From Haloechinothrix_A salitolerans (GTDB lineage Bacteria; Actinomycetota; Actinomycetes; Mycobacteriales; Pseudonocardiaceae), in the NCBI RefSeq assembly GCF_039544105.1, contig NZ_BAABLA010000025.1: a DNA stretch of 64,000 nucleotides; one strand, given 5' to 3'. Positions 34,410 through 43,620 of this stretch are shown here, piece after piece. The notes under the pieces were generated by a model that was not told the DNA's origin, did no database searches, and was given only the letters and a program-made list of their open reading frames with translations. Position numbers and translations under genes: made by a program. How positions within the stretch are numbered: the first letter of the stretch is position 1; each line of letters opens with the position of its first letter.

Positions 34410-35024
34410 TCACTTGGCGGTCTCCAGGGGCTTTCCGGCTTCCCACGTGCGGTCAAAGCTCGCCTGGTAGTGATCGAACATCCGACCGCCAGGTACGCGC
34501 TGCAGGTGCATCACGGGGTTGAACGGTGCGCCTGAGCCGTACACGTGCGGGTTGACCAGCATGGTCGTGTCGCTGCGATAGATCGAGTTGTACAAGATCG
34601 TGTCATGCAGCCGAACCTCGATACCTGGCGTACCGACTACCTTCGCGATGTAGCTCAACGTGATGCGAATACGGCCCGACAAGCCGTCAACGCCGATACC
34701 TTCCTCCTCGCTGCGGCGCTTCACCTCGGCTGAATCCGGATCACCGAACAACAGTCGCACCCGTACACCGTTGCTCGCTTTCTCGGCGAGTACGTCGGTG
34801 AAGTCCGGTCGGTTGTCGACCAAGAACAGTCCTGAGTAGACCAGGATGTCTATCGCGTCCGTCGCGTCGTCAACAATCCGGTGCCACATGTCGTGCGATA
34901 CGGCTCCGCGATGCGGGTAGAGCTGCACGAACTCCGCGTTCGACGCGCCCTGCACGCGAGCATCGCTCGACAGCGACGGCCAGAGGCACGTTTCGTCCTG
35001 CTCCAGCAGAGCAGCGGCCTTCCA
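34410..35024 (-). pseudogene. N-terminally truncated XRE-type regulator with PLD-like domain
   Basis: The reading frame from about 35024 to 34410 encodes LLEQDETCLWPSLSSDARV, LYPHRGAVSHDMW, DILVYSGLFLVD and VRLLFGDPDSAEVKRRS, the phospholipase-D-like C-terminal domain of a common actinobacterial XRE regulator family. The N-terminal DNA-binding part is missing: the frame meets a TGA shortly upstream, and foreign coding sequence begins at about 35024. An internal GTG at 34955 would still give 181 residues, so a shortened product may be made. Confidence 0.7.
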
Positions 35025-35143
35025 TCGATGGCTACGGCAGCAAGGTCAATATCGTGGGGCAGCACTACCGCCGCAACCGGGAAGGCAGCGCGGCATCTCG
35101 TGATGCGCTGGAGGGCATGTTCGGTGATGCCGAGAACGGCTGA
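35024..35143 (+). pseudogene. 3' fragment of an unidentified gene
   Basis: The plus-strand frame ending in TGA 35141-35143 encodes GYGSKVNIVGQHYRRN then REGSAASRDALEGMFGDAE. Third positions are GC-rich and the peptide is coding-like, but the frame has no start and stops abruptly at about 35024, where it abuts the truncated regulator gene. It looks like the tail of a gene lost by a deletion at this junction. The family is not recognised. Confidence 0.45.
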
Positions 35144-35195
35144 ACGTGGATGTTTTCTGGCGGACGCACTCTGTCGGACCCCGGATAAACGAAAT

Positions 35196-35216
35196 GCCCA
35201 GGTGCTTGACCTGGGC
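35196..35216 (-). terminator. Hairpin downstream of tRNA-Asn
   Basis: GCCCAGGT and ACCTGGGC form a perfect 8-bp stem with a 5-base loop, followed on the minus strand by a T-rich stretch (ATTTCGTTTAT). It ends the tRNA transcript and is duplicated with the tRNA end at 28018-28038. Confidence 0.75.
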
Positions 35217-35221
35217 TGGTG

Positions 35222-35294
<73 letters not shown>

Positions 35295-35478
35295 CTGCGT
35301 TGCCGCGCCGCGCGCTGCGGGTACTGACTATACATACCCGTCTCATCGCCCTGCACAGGGCCCTCCCAAGATCGGCAGGCTCCGGCTGGTGCGTCGACAT
35401 GCCTACGTGTGGCCACCGGGACACCACACCAACTCTGGTGGACAATGGATAGCGGCAGGTCGACGACGAGGAGGCGGC

Positions 35479-35700
35479 ATGGTGAAGTTCTTGCTAGGCG
35501 CGGCGGTCGGGTACGTGCTGGGGTCACGCGCGGGCCGCAGCCGGTACGAGCAGATCGTGCGCACCTACCGCAAGGTGGCCGACCACCCTGCCGTGCAGGG
35601 CGCGGCGGGCGTCGCCAGGGCGAAGATCGGCGAGCGGGTCCCGTTCGCCCAGAAACAGACCGCGCGGCAGCCGCAGGGGCAACCTCAGCACCAGCCCTGA
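35479..35700 (+). CDS. Small YtxH-like protein with N-terminal glycine-rich hydrophobic segment
   Basis: 73 residues from ATG 35479, with GAGGAGG directly upstream; the longer frame from 35389 is not needed. KFLLGAAVGYVLGSRAGRSRYEQI is the conserved opening of a small actinobacterial family resembling YtxH: a short membrane-associated helix with GxxxG spacing, then a basic amphipathic part and a Gln/Pro-rich tail. Function is unknown. Confidence 0.75.
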   Translation: MVKFLLGAAVGYVLGSRAGRSRYEQIVRTYRKVADHPAVQGAAGVARAKIGERVPFAQKQTARQPQGQPQHQP

Positions 35701-35747
35701 CAACGGCGGACGGCCACAACCGCTCCGAGGCGGGCGCCGCGCACGGC

Positions 35748-36512
35748 TTACCGCACGCGGGCGACGGCGAACACCCGGCGGAACGGGAACAACGTCGTCC
35801 CGTCGCTGCGCTGCGGATACGCCTCGCGAAGCCGCGGTGCGAGTTCGGTGCGGAACCGCTGCCATTCTTCGTCGTCGAGTGACGCTTTGACCGGCCGCAA
35901 CGTCGTCCCGGTGAGCCACTCCAGCACCGGATCGTTCCCGGTAAGCCGCTGGATGTAGGTCGTCTCCCACGCGTCGATCTCACACCCAAGGTCGGCGAAC
36001 AGCTCCGCATACGACGTGGCGTCCAGGATGTCGGTCGCCGGAGCGACCACCTCGGCCAGGATGTCCCGCCAGTGCGGCTCGTTCGCCAGGTCACGCACCA
36101 GGGTGTGTGACGGCTCGTCGACGTTGCGGGGCATCGCCACCGCCAGCCACGCACCCGGCGTGAGGGCGGTCACCCACTGGCGTAGCAGCTCGGTGTGGTC
36201 GGGCACCCAGTGCAATACGGCGTTGCAGATGACGACGTTGGTGTCGGGCTTGGGCGACCAGTCGCGGACGTCGCCGAGCCGGGCGTCGATGCCGCGTGCC
36301 TGCGCGTCGCGCACCATGTCCGCCGACGAGTCCCACGCCTCCAGCGCAGCGGACGGCCATCGCTGGGACAGCGCCTGCGTCAGGTGACCCGGCCCACAGC
36401 CGAGGTCGGCGACGCGGCGTGGCGAGCGCTCGTCGATGCGCACGATCAGCTCGAAGAACGGCCGGGACCGCAGGTCGGCGTAGCCGAGATACGCCTCGGG
36501 GTCCCATCTCAT
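35748..36512 (-). CDS. tam: Trans-aconitate 2-methyltransferase
   Basis: A 254-residue SAM-dependent methyltransferase. Motif I is VADLGCGPGHLTQAL, followed by DSSADMV, VVICNAVLHWVPDH and the family-typical N-terminal WDPEAYLGYADLRSRPF. C-terminal ETTYIQRLTGNDPVLEWLTGT also matches Tam. It methylates trans-aconitate, which inhibits aconitase. The start overlaps the stop of the upstream gene at 36509 by 4 bases, suggesting co-translation with the dnaG-linked gene. Confidence 0.88.
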   Translation of the reverse strand: MRWDPEAYLGYADLRSRPFFELIVRIDERSPRRVADLGCGPGHLTQALSQRWPSAALEAWDSSADMVRDAQARGIDARLGDVRDWSPKPDTNVVICNAVLHWVPDHTELLRQWVTALTPGAWLAVAMPRNVDEPSHTLVRDLANEPHWRDILAEVVAPATDILDATSYAELFADLGCEIDAWETTYIQRLTGNDPVLEWLTGTTLRPVKASLDDEEWQRFRTELAPRLREAYPQRSDGTTLFPFRRVFAVARVR

Positions 36513-37030
36513 TCCGACTCTCCACGCAGCTGCTCGGCGGCTTCTCGCGCGATCTCGGCGGCGACGACGTCGTCAGTGCCCGGCTCCGGCCGCACCTGCA
36601 AGACCTCGGTCTGCGTGCCGGGAAGACGCCGCTGCACGAACCACGCCGCGCCGCCGGGCAGTTCCTTGCGGTACCGGGCGCGAATCGAGTCGGTCACCCG
36701 TTCGCGCACGATCGTGGGCAGCTTGCCGGGGCTTTTGAGGGCGAACCGCTTCGCGGGCAGGTCCGTGATGATCACCGATTCCCCCGCCTGCGCGGTTTCC
36801 TCGGCCTCGATGACGGCCAGCACATCGTTGTCCCACGTGGCCTTGCTGATCAGATGCCAGTCGACACGTCGCGTGCTGCCGGATTCCGGCAGCCACAGCC
36901 CGAACCGGGTGGCGACCAGGTGGCCTTGCGTGGCGGTCGCGGCGGCGAGGACGTGCTCGTTGTCGGCCAGCGTGCCGGGAAAGTCGTCCGGGAGTTCGTC
37001 CCCGATCAACCGCCGCAGCCATCCGAGCAT
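36509..37030 (-). CDS. Conserved hypothetical protein downstream of dnaG
   Basis: The 173-residue soluble protein begins MLGWLRRLIGDELPDDFPG and contains LVATRFGLWLPESG and RVDWHLISKATWDN. It resembles an uncharacterised actinobacterial family that often follows dnaG. No catalytic motif is evident. Its ATG shares a base with the dnaG stop (TGATG) and its own stop overlaps tam, so dnaG, this gene and tam form one coupled unit. Confidence 0.7.
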   Translation of the reverse strand: MLGWLRRLIGDELPDDFPGTLADNEHVLAAATATQGHLVATRFGLWLPESGSTRRVDWHLISKATWDNDVLAVIEAEETAQAGESVIITDLPAKRFALKSPGKLPTIVRERVTDSIRARYRKELPGGAAWFVQRRLPGTQTEVLQVRPEPGTDDVVAAEIAREAAEQLRGESE

Positions 37031-38913
37031 CAGCTGAAGCCCCCAACGGCCTGCTCCCGCAGCGCCTTGCGGTACTGCTCCAGCGCGACCAGGTCACCGA
37101 ACAGCCTGCGGTACTCGTCGCCGTCCTCCACCGGCGACACCCGCTGCAGCTTCGACTTCACCTCGGCGATCTGTCGCCCCACGAGGCTTTCCTGCACCAC
37201 GGCCAGCTCGGTCGCCACGTAGTCGGCGTCGACCTCGCCGCGTGCGTGCAGCGGCTCCACCGCCAGCTCCGACAGCACCATCTGCACCGTGCCCGGCTTG
37301 GCCTGCTGGGTGGCGGCGTCGAGCAACGCGGGCCCGGCGAGCCCGGACGCGGTGCCGCCCGCGGCTTGTATCGCCCGATGCACCGCGACATACGCCGGGT
37401 GGGTGAAAGCTTCCTCCGGCAGCGCGTCGTAGGCGGGCCCGGCGAGCGCGGGCTCCTGCAGCGCCGCCTTGAGCACCTCGCGCTGCGCGCGCAGTCCGGG
37501 ATCGCGGGGCGCGGGGCGTGGGAGGTCGCCGTCCGACGTCTCGCTGCGCTGCGGGGCGCGGCGCGGCGCCTTGGCGGCACTGCCCGACGTCTCGCGGACG
37601 CGGCGCACCACCATCGCCTCGTCCTGCCAGCCCGTCCAGAACGCCAGCTTGACCGCGTAACCGTCGCGCTTGGCCTCGTCCTTGATGCGCGCGACCAGCG
37701 GCACGGTGTCCTTGAGCGCGGCGACCTGGCCGTCGACCGAGTCGAGGTCGTAGGAGCGCAGCATCGTCTTGATGGCGAACTCGAACAGCGGAATGCGGCG
37801 CGCGACCAGGTCCCGCACCGCGGTGTCGCCCTTGGCCAGCCGCAGCTCGCACGGGTCCATGCCCTCGGGTGCGACGGCGATGTAGGTCTGCCCGGCGAAC
37901 GTCTGGTCGCCCTCGAACGCCTTGAGCGCGGCCTTCTGGCCGGCCTCGTCACCGTCGAAGGTGAAGATAACCTCACCCCGGAAGGTGTCGTCGTCCATCA
38001 TCAGCCGCCGCAGCACGGCCATGTGGTCGCTGCCGAAGGCCGTCCCGGACGACGCCACGGCCGTGGGTACCCCGGCGGCGTGCATCGCCATGACGTCGGT
38101 GTAGCCCTCGACGACGACCACCTGGTGCCGCTTGGCGATCTCCCGTTTGGCGAGGTCGAGGCCGAACAGCACCCGTGACTTGCTGTAGACGGGGCTGTCG
38201 CTGGTGTTGAGGTACTTCGCCTGGATCGGGTCGTCGTCGTAGAGGCGGCGCGCGCCGAAGCCCACGACGTCGCCAGCGAGGTCCTTGATCGGCCACAGCA
38301 GCCTGCGGTGGAACCGGTCGATCGGCTTGCCCCGGCTGCCTTCCTTGGCGAGCTGGGCCTTGTAGAGCTCGTTGATCTCGAAGCCCTTGCTGAGCAGGTG
38401 CTTCGTGAGGGTGTCCCAGCCGTCGGGTGCGTAGCCGCAGCCGAAGCGTTGCGCGGCGACCTGGTCGAAGCCGCGTTCCTTGAGGAAGTCGCGAGCGGGT
38501 CGCGCGGGTTCGGTGAGGAGCTGCTCGGCGTAGAACTCCTGCGCGGCGCGGTTCGCCTCGATCAGCCGGGCGCGGCTGCCTCGGTCGCGCTGCACGCTGG
38601 TGCCGCCGCCGGTGTAGGTGAGGGTGTAGCCGATCCGGTCGGCCAGCCGCTCCACCGACTCGACGAAGCCCAGGTGCTCGATGCGCATGATGAACTTGAT
38701 GACGTCGCCGCCCTCACCACAGCCGAAGCAGTGGAAGGTGCCGTGCGTGGGCCGCACGTTCAGCGACGGCGTCTTCTCGTCGTGGAACGGGCAGAGCCCC
38801 TTCAGCGCTCCCCCGCCCGCACGCTTGAGCGCGACATACTCGCCCACGATGTCGTCGATCCGATTGCGCTCACGGACCTGCGCGATGTCGCTTTCCCGGA
38901 TCAGCCCTGCCAC
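37030..38913 (-). CDS. dnaG: DNA primase
   Basis: The 627-residue replicative primase starts at GTG 38913 (VAGLIRESDIAQVRERNRID); an upstream open frame lacks similarity. In order: CHC2 zinc finger (CPFHDEKTPS then FHCFGCGEGGD), the RNA polymerase domain with GFGARRLYDDD, the TOPRIM core VVVEGYTDVMAMH and FTFDGDEAG, and a C-terminal helicase-binding domain. It synthesises RNA primers for replication with DnaB. Confidence 0.96.
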   Translation of the reverse strand: MAGLIRESDIAQVRERNRIDDIVGEYVALKRAGGGALKGLCPFHDEKTPSLNVRPTHGTFHCFGCGEGGDVIKFIMRIEHLGFVESVERLADRIGYTLTYTGGGTSVQRDRGSRARLIEANRAAQEFYAEQLLTEPARPARDFLKERGFDQVAAQRFGCGYAPDGWDTLTKHLLSKGFEINELYKAQLAKEGSRGKPIDRFHRRLLWPIKDLAGDVVGFGARRLYDDDPIQAKYLNTSDSPVYSKSRVLFGLDLAKREIAKRHQVVVVEGYTDVMAMHAAGVPTAVASSGTAFGSDHMAVLRRLMMDDDTFRGEVIFTFDGDEAGQKAALKAFEGDQTFAGQTYIAVAPEGMDPCELRLAKGDTAVRDLVARRIPLFEFAIKTMLRSYDLDSVDGQVAALKDTVPLVARIKDEAKRDGYAVKLAFWTGWQDEAMVVRRVRETSGSAAKAPRRAPQRSETSDGDLPRPAPRDPGLRAQREVLKAALQEPALAGPAYDALPEEAFTHPAYVAVHRAIQAAGGTASGLAGPALLDAATQQAKPGTVQMVLSELAVEPLHARGEVDADYVATELAVVQESLVGRQIAEVKSKLQRVSPVEDGDEYRRLFGDLVALEQYRKALREQAVGGFS

Positions 38914-39079
38914 GGTCGCCGAGTCTAGTCGTCGGCCAAACCGGGACCGGTCACGACCGGCCGTTGGGCTTCGTGCCCGGTGCTGGGCGGGTCGCTCGCG
39001 GATTGGACACGAAGGCTGTTGGTGTCTACAGTTTCGACACAAGCCGAACTGTTGACTACCACCGCGAGGAGCGTGACCG

Positions 39080-39277
39080 ATGAAGATCAGCGTGGACGAC
39101 GACCAGTGCGCCGCTAACGGCTCCTGCTTCGAGGTCGATCCCGATCTGTTCCCGCTCGACGACGAGGGCTACAGCGCGGTCGGCCAGGGCCGTGAGGTGC
39201 CCGCGGGCAAGGAGGACCTGGCGCAGCAGGGTGTCGACGCCTGCCCGATGGCGGCGTTGTTCGTCGAGTCGGAGTGA
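39080..39277 (+). CDS. Ferredoxin, 3Fe-4S type
   Basis: The 65-residue protein has the single-cluster pattern of actinobacterial ferredoxins that serve cytochrome P450s: C10-x5-C16 (CAANGSC) and C54-P (DACPMAAL). An acidic surface is typical. GAGGAGCGTG precedes the ATG. No P450 or reductase is next to it; dnaG is divergent. The redox partner is therefore unknown. Confidence 0.9.
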   Translation: MKISVDDDQCAANGSCFEVDPDLFPLDDEGYSAVGQGREVPAGKEDLAQQGVDACPMAALFVESE

Positions 39278-39777
39278 GCCGGACGGGCTGCGGCTGGTTT
39301 TCTCGCGGCCTAGCGCGCCCGGTGAGGTTGCTCTCCACCGCGAAGTCAGCATCCGCGCTCGGGTATGCACAGCCAGCCAGGCCCCGCACCCATCCGCCGT
39401 GTGTCCGGGCGGATCTGCCAACAACGCACCGGACCGACATCCGTATCAAACGTGGCTTGCCGCCGATACCGTCAAACTACCTACGTAGTCATTGGAACCG
39501 CTTCTGGCTCGCGAATGCTTCTGACGCTTATATCAAGGTGCGTCTGAGCGGAGGATCTCCCAATCACATGACATCTTTCTTTCCATCTTGATCACGTTGG
39601 GGGACTGGCAAACAAGGATAGCCGTCTACCGGTAGTTGAGGCGGTGGGACTGCAGCGGACCTTGGCCAGGGGCGATCCCACACGCCAGGGTCCGACTCGT
39701 CCTCGAGACTGGACAGCCCCACGATCAGAATCCCTCTCCAAGCGCAGCGACTAGCGTTTACAACGCGAAAACCACGG
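39278..39777. other. Intergenic region without a recognised gene
   Basis: This 500-base gap separates the ferredoxin gene from the phosphoesterase cassette. Small open frames here look like chance. GC drops in the second half, near the boundary to the lower-GC genes that follow. Confidence 0.4.
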
Positions 39778-40413
39778 TTATAGTCGAGGCCTTTTAGCGT
39801 AGTACGAAATACAGGTGTCAGGATAGTGGCGTCGCAGCATCTCACGAATGACGACACGTTCATCGTACAAAACCGACCGGAGATCGAATGTCATATCGTC
39901 GATGTCCGCCACAAGATAGTTGATTACGTTGATGTATTGTCTGTTCTGCCCGACACTACCAGGATTATACAATATAAACGGAGGCTGCGAGATTTTGAAC
40001 TGCCGGTGCGAGTGACCGATGACATAGTTGCATTCCAGGCTAATTGGCGTGTCGGCGAAGATATATTGATCCTTGATCGTGTGGCTAAACACGAACCCAT
40101 TCAGCGTGTACGTGGACGGCAAATTCGATATAGCGTCTAGCCGATCGAACGTCTCGTAGCAGACACTAAAAAACTCTCGAGCGATCGAGTGGTTCCCGAA
40201 GTAGCGCCCCTGGAGAAAGTATTCCTCGTGGTTGCCACGTAACGACACGACGTTTGGCAAGGAGGCCACGAGGTCAGCGCATTCGTTACTCCACGGACCG
40301 TAATTGACGGTATCGCCCAAGCAAATGTAACCATCAACCGCACCCGCATCCGTGAGCATTCGCTCAATCGCGGGCAGGTTCCCGTGAACGTCGCTAAAGA
40401 TCGCAAGTCTCAT
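39778..40413 (-). CDS. Calcineurin-like metallophosphoesterase (YfcE-type)
   Basis: The 211-residue protein carries the full dimetal set: FSDVHGN, GDTVNYGPW, RGNHEEY and GHSHRQF. Such enzymes hydrolyse phosphodiesters or phosphomonoesters. The ATG directly abuts the TAG of the upstream ATP-grasp gene, so they are an operon. Third-position GC is clearly lower than in the surrounding core genes. A role paired with the ATP-grasp ligase in modifying an acyl-phosphate or small peptide is inference. Confidence 0.85.
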   Translation of the reverse strand: MRLAIFSDVHGNLPAIERMLTDAGAVDGYICLGDTVNYGPWSNECADLVASLPNVVSLRGNHEEYFLQGRYFGNHSIAREFFSVCYETFDRLDAISNLPSTYTLNGFVFSHTIKDQYIFADTPISLECNYVIGHSHRQFKISQPPFILYNPGSVGQNRQYINVINYLVADIDDMTFDLRSVLYDERVVIREMLRRHYPDTCISYYAKRPRL

Positions 40414-41433
40414 CTACATGCGCCTTACTTTCGACGCAACGAGGCTTCCATTATGCGTCAGCGCGTCGATCGAATCGTTCGAGACGACGAGCTCGTTCCA
40501 GTATCGCAGCAGTGCCTGTTCCTTGATCGAGAAGCTAGGCATCGCTCCGTGGCAGACGTAATCCGCGACCATTGCAGGCTCGTTGAATCCGCACAGCGCC
40601 CGCGCTGCGGTCGTTCCGGAGCAGCGCGCGTTGATCTCGAAGACGTAAGGACGACCGTCCCTGACGCGCAACTGCGCATTGCATGGCCCGAAAGGCTCCA
40701 GCGCGTTCATCAGTGTTTGTACCTCGCCTTCGATGATCTCGTCACGCACAGTGAAGCACTTGTACGTATCGCCATCTCTCAAAGTCCTGCGCATAACAAT
40801 CACCCCGATGCACTGGCGATTGAGCGTGACCGAACCACAGGTGTACTCGTAACCGTCGATGTGCTCCTGAGCTATGAACATAGACGCGTCGTTACCCTGT
40901 TCGACAAACTTGTCCAGATCGCGCCGCGCGTGGATGATGTGGACGTCGCGTGACCTCGACCCACCTTGACGTTTCTTAAGCACGAACGGGTATGGAAGTG
41001 GATCGCCGTCACCGCTCTCCCACAAGGACATATCGACGGTCTTTGGTACGGAGACGCCGTAGTCACGAAGGGTCCGATATGTCAACAGCTTATTGTCACT
41101 GATGTCAACGACCCGAGGGGAGCTGACAATGGGAATCACGCCAGCGGAAATGAAACGCGTCGAAGCTCGGGCTAACACCCCCAGTTCAGTGTCGAGACCC
41201 GGGAAGAGCAACCGACAGTTTTCAGCTTTGCAGATCTCGAGGACCTTGTCGACAAATTCTCGATCGCTCCGCCGGGGAATGAGATATGATCGGTCGGCTG
41301 CGTACAACCCAGTTGCCAGCCGGTCACTGTCGAGAGCGACAACGTCATACTCAGCCCATTGGAGCGCCTTGATGATGCTCTGACCTACGCCACCGCCGGC
41401 GCCGGTGACAGCGATACAAACCTTCTCGCTCAT
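40414..41433 (-). CDS. ATP-grasp domain ligase, CarB-like
   Basis: 339 residues. The N-terminal preATP-grasp Rossmann-like domain has VTGAGGGVGQSIIKAL and FPGLDTELGVLA. The ATP-grasp part contains FVLKKRQGGSRSRDVHI, EHIDGYEYTCG and VFEINARCSGTT, whose E-x-N binds magnesium. It probably ligates a carboxylate to an amine through an acyl-phosphate. Peptide- or amino-acid-ligase relatives are common in secondary metabolism. AAGAAGGGG precedes the ATG. It is first in an operon with the phosphoesterase. The substrate is unknown. Confidence 0.82.
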   Translation of the reverse strand: MSEKVCIAVTGAGGGVGQSIIKALQWAEYDVVALDSDRLATGLYAADRSYLIPRRSDREFVDKVLEICKAENCRLLFPGLDTELGVLARASTRFISAGVIPIVSSPRVVDISDNKLLTYRTLRDYGVSVPKTVDMSLWESGDGDPLPYPFVLKKRQGGSRSRDVHIIHARRDLDKFVEQGNDASMFIAQEHIDGYEYTCGSVTLNRQCIGVIVMRRTLRDGDTYKCFTVRDEIIEGEVQTLMNALEPFGPCNAQLRVRDGRPYVFEINARCSGTTAARALCGFNEPAMVADYVCHGAMPSFSIKEQALLRYWNELVVSNDSIDALTHNGSLVASKVRRM

Positions 41434-41629
41434 CGCCCCTTCTTAATGTTCTACGTCTTCGTTGTACACGATTTCCGTCAGCGCTGTGCCCACCACCGTC
41501 ACTCGGGATCGAACTGGTATGCTGAAATCAAAAATAGCCTGATCCGTTGATTTCCCGAAGACCTCACACTAGCCACCCCATAAATCGTCGCTCCTTTGGC
41601 GCTCACTAGCACAGAGGCAGATTTACCCC

Positions 41630-42064
41630 ATGCGCGCTTTCCACCTACTATTTCATGCATTCGGCGCTCGGATCGATGCTAAAGCGACACAGACAGCGGT
41701 AGACGCTGCGATCGATCAGGAAACTACGTTATTCGACACTGCGGATGTTTACGGGTTTGGCCGGAGCGAGACACTGCAAGGAAAGGCCTTAGGGCCGCTG
41801 TATGAAGGGGTCATTGTTGCCACAAAGTTCGACATGGACATGCAGGGACTCAACGTACCGGATTGCGGTGCTCGCGGATCGGGACGCTGTATCGGGACAA
41901 CTGTCGAAACGAGCTTGCGGCGACATGGCACTGACTGGATCGACCTTTACCAGCTCGCTACCAACGTGCACGCCCTGGAGTGAGAACCGACGCCCGACGA
42001 CCAGGCAGAACTGGATGCTCTGACTACCGGCAGTCCAAAACGATACGGCATCCGCGCAGGTTAA
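41630..42064 (+). pseudogene. Aldo/keto reductase remnant
   Basis: The N-terminal half is clear AKR sequence: FDTADVYGFGRSE (catalytic D and Y), VIVATKFDM (catalytic K) and ETSLRRHGTDWIDLYQL. It then jumps within a few residues (at about 41970) to the C-terminal piece TPDDQAELDALTTG, separated by TGA 41981-41983 but in the same frame up to TAA 42062. The middle of the barrel, about 170 residues, is missing. It is an internally deleted, inactive copy. Confidence 0.8.
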
Positions 42065-42188
42065 TGTGGGAGAGCAGCCCAGAACCGTGACGGTTCACAG
42101 ACCCTTTCGTGGGCTTGCTCTGAGCTCTCGGGCGGCACCGGATCAGTTCAACTGCCACTCCGGCAACCGTCTGCGGCACACTCGAACC

Positions 42189-43124
42189 ATGCTCGATGCT
42201 CTCGCCGACGAGTTCACCGCGCTGCGCGGCCAGCTCATCGCCGTCGCCTACCGACTCACCAGCACTCGCGCGGATGCCGAGGACGCCGTGCAGGAGGCGT
42301 GGCTGCGCTTATCCGCCCTCGACGACGACAAACGCGCCGAGATCAACGACCTCGCCGCGTGGCTGACCACCGTCGTCGGGCGCATCTGCCTGGACCGGCT
42401 CCGCTCGGCGGCGGTGCGGCGGGAGTCGTACTTCGGCCAGTGGCTGCCGGAGCCAATCGTCACCCCGCTCAGCACACCGCCGCGTGACGATCCGCTCGAC
42501 GCCGTCGTCCGGGAGGACGACGTCCGCATGGCGGCGCTGATCGTGCTCGACCAGCTCTCGCCCGAACAGCGGGTCGCGTTCGTGCTGCACGACGCTTTCG
42601 ACGTCCCGTTCGCCGAGATCGCCGACATTCTCGGCTGCACGCCCGCGACCGCCCGGCAGTACGCGTCCCGTGGGCGTAAGCACGTAGCAGACGCCGATCC
42701 GCCACCGCGCGCATCGCTGGAGGAACAACAGCAGGTGCTGCAGCGGCTGACCGACGCGCTGCTCGCCGGCGACGTCGCCACGGTGACCGAACTGCTGCAC
42801 CCGGACGTCGTACTGATCGGTGACGCCAACGGCAAGGCCCGCACAGCGGTCCAGGTCATGGCAGGCCGCGACAAGATCGTGCGGTTCCTGTTCGGCCTCG
42901 CCCGGCGCTACGACCCCGAGGCGCTGGCCAGGTCAGTGCCGATGCTGGCCAATGGTGACCTAGCGAGCTTCCTCCCGCCTGACCCCGGCCATGGCTCCTA
43001 CCGCCCGCTCGACGCACACCTACAGATGATCGCGCTCCGCGACGGCAAGATCTGCGCCATCTACGACCAGGCGAATCCGGACAAGCTCCGGACGGCGGGA
43101 CTGCCGGTGGATGCCCCTCAGTGA
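42189..43124 (+). CDS. sigJ: ECF41-type RNA polymerase sigma factor (SigJ-like)
   Basis: A 311-residue sigma factor from ATG 42189 (the frame is open upstream). Region 2 is ADAEDAVQEAWLRLS and region 4 LSPEQRVAFVLHDAF then ILGCTPATARQYASRGRKHV. The linker WLPEP and the C-terminal SnoaL-like domain ending NPDKL are ECF41 signatures; that domain acts as a built-in regulator in place of an anti-sigma factor. ECF41 genes usually sit near carboxymuconolactone-decarboxylase-like or oxidoreductase genes, and both types occur within 3 kb here. Confidence 0.88.
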   Translation: MLDALADEFTALRGQLIAVAYRLTSTRADAEDAVQEAWLRLSALDDDKRAEINDLAAWLTTVVGRICLDRLRSAAVRRESYFGQWLPEPIVTPLSTPPRDDPLDAVVREDDVRMAALIVLDQLSPEQRVAFVLHDAFDVPFAEIADILGCTPATARQYASRGRKHVADADPPPRASLEEQQQVLQRLTDALLAGDVATVTELLHPDVVLIGDANGKARTAVQVMAGRDKIVRFLFGLARRYDPEALARSVPMLANGDLASFLPPDPGHGSYRPLDAHLQMIALRDGKICAIYDQANPDKLRTAGLPVDAPQ

Positions 43125-43138
43125 CTCCAGTGGAGCCT

Positions 43139-43441
43139 CTAAACGATGCCGACGATGGCGAAAGGCAGAAAGAGCAGCACAAGCGTCCCGACGCCGATGT
43201 AGCCCAGAACGAGACCGGCCACGGCCAGTCCCCTGCCCGCATAACCCTCGTTATCGGCACGGCTCAACGCCACGTGCCCGAAGATCACGGCCAAGATCGA
43301 CCCCAGCCACCAAATCCACAGGATGCCGAGTACCAGCGACGCGACCGCGAAGCCGTCCGTCCGAGGCGGTGGTGGTGGCGGATAGTACGGGTACGGCTGT
43401 TGCGGCGGCTGGTATGGCTGCGGCTGGTACGGGTCGGTCAC
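43139..43441 (-). CDS. DUF4190-type small membrane protein
   Basis: A 100-residue protein with a Pro/Tyr/Gln-rich N-terminus (PYQPQPYQPPQQPY) and two hydrophobic helices: FAVASLVLGILWIWWLGSIL, then GLAVAGLVLGYIGVG. The loop between them has FGHVALSRADNEGYAGRG, the usual DUF4190 signature. Function is unknown. It is convergent with the sigma gene, ending 15 bases from it. Confidence 0.85.
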   Translation of the reverse strand: MTDPYQPQPYQPPQQPYPYYPPPPPPRTDGFAVASLVLGILWIWWLGSILAVIFGHVALSRADNEGYAGRGLAVAGLVLGYIGVGTLVLLFLPFAIVGIV

Positions 43442-43593
43442 GCGCCACTCCCCATCGCGAGGTCACGGAATCGGTCGTTTCTCACTGTCGAAGACGCGGG
43501 ATCCCGCCGCCATCGACCGTATGGGTAGACCACGGTAGCCGGTCGACCGACCCCACGTCGCCCCGACGTTGACGTCCAGCTGGATCAACTTTG

Positions 43594-43620
43594 ATTGCGC
43601 ACAACTTAATTGTGCGCAAT
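43594..43620. promoter_or_regulatory. Palindromic operator of the MarR/OhrR-like regulator
   Basis: ATTGCGCACAA and TTGTGCGCAAT are perfect 11-bp arms around CTTAA. It overlaps the probable start of the MarR-family gene, so binding would block its transcription and that of the co-transcribed oxidoreductase. AT-centred palindromes of this size are typical OhrR/MarR sites. Confidence 0.7.

Noticed and set aside
37246..38178. Long antisense frame within dnaG
   Set aside because: Shadow of a high-GC gene; the primase frame carries all conserved motifs.
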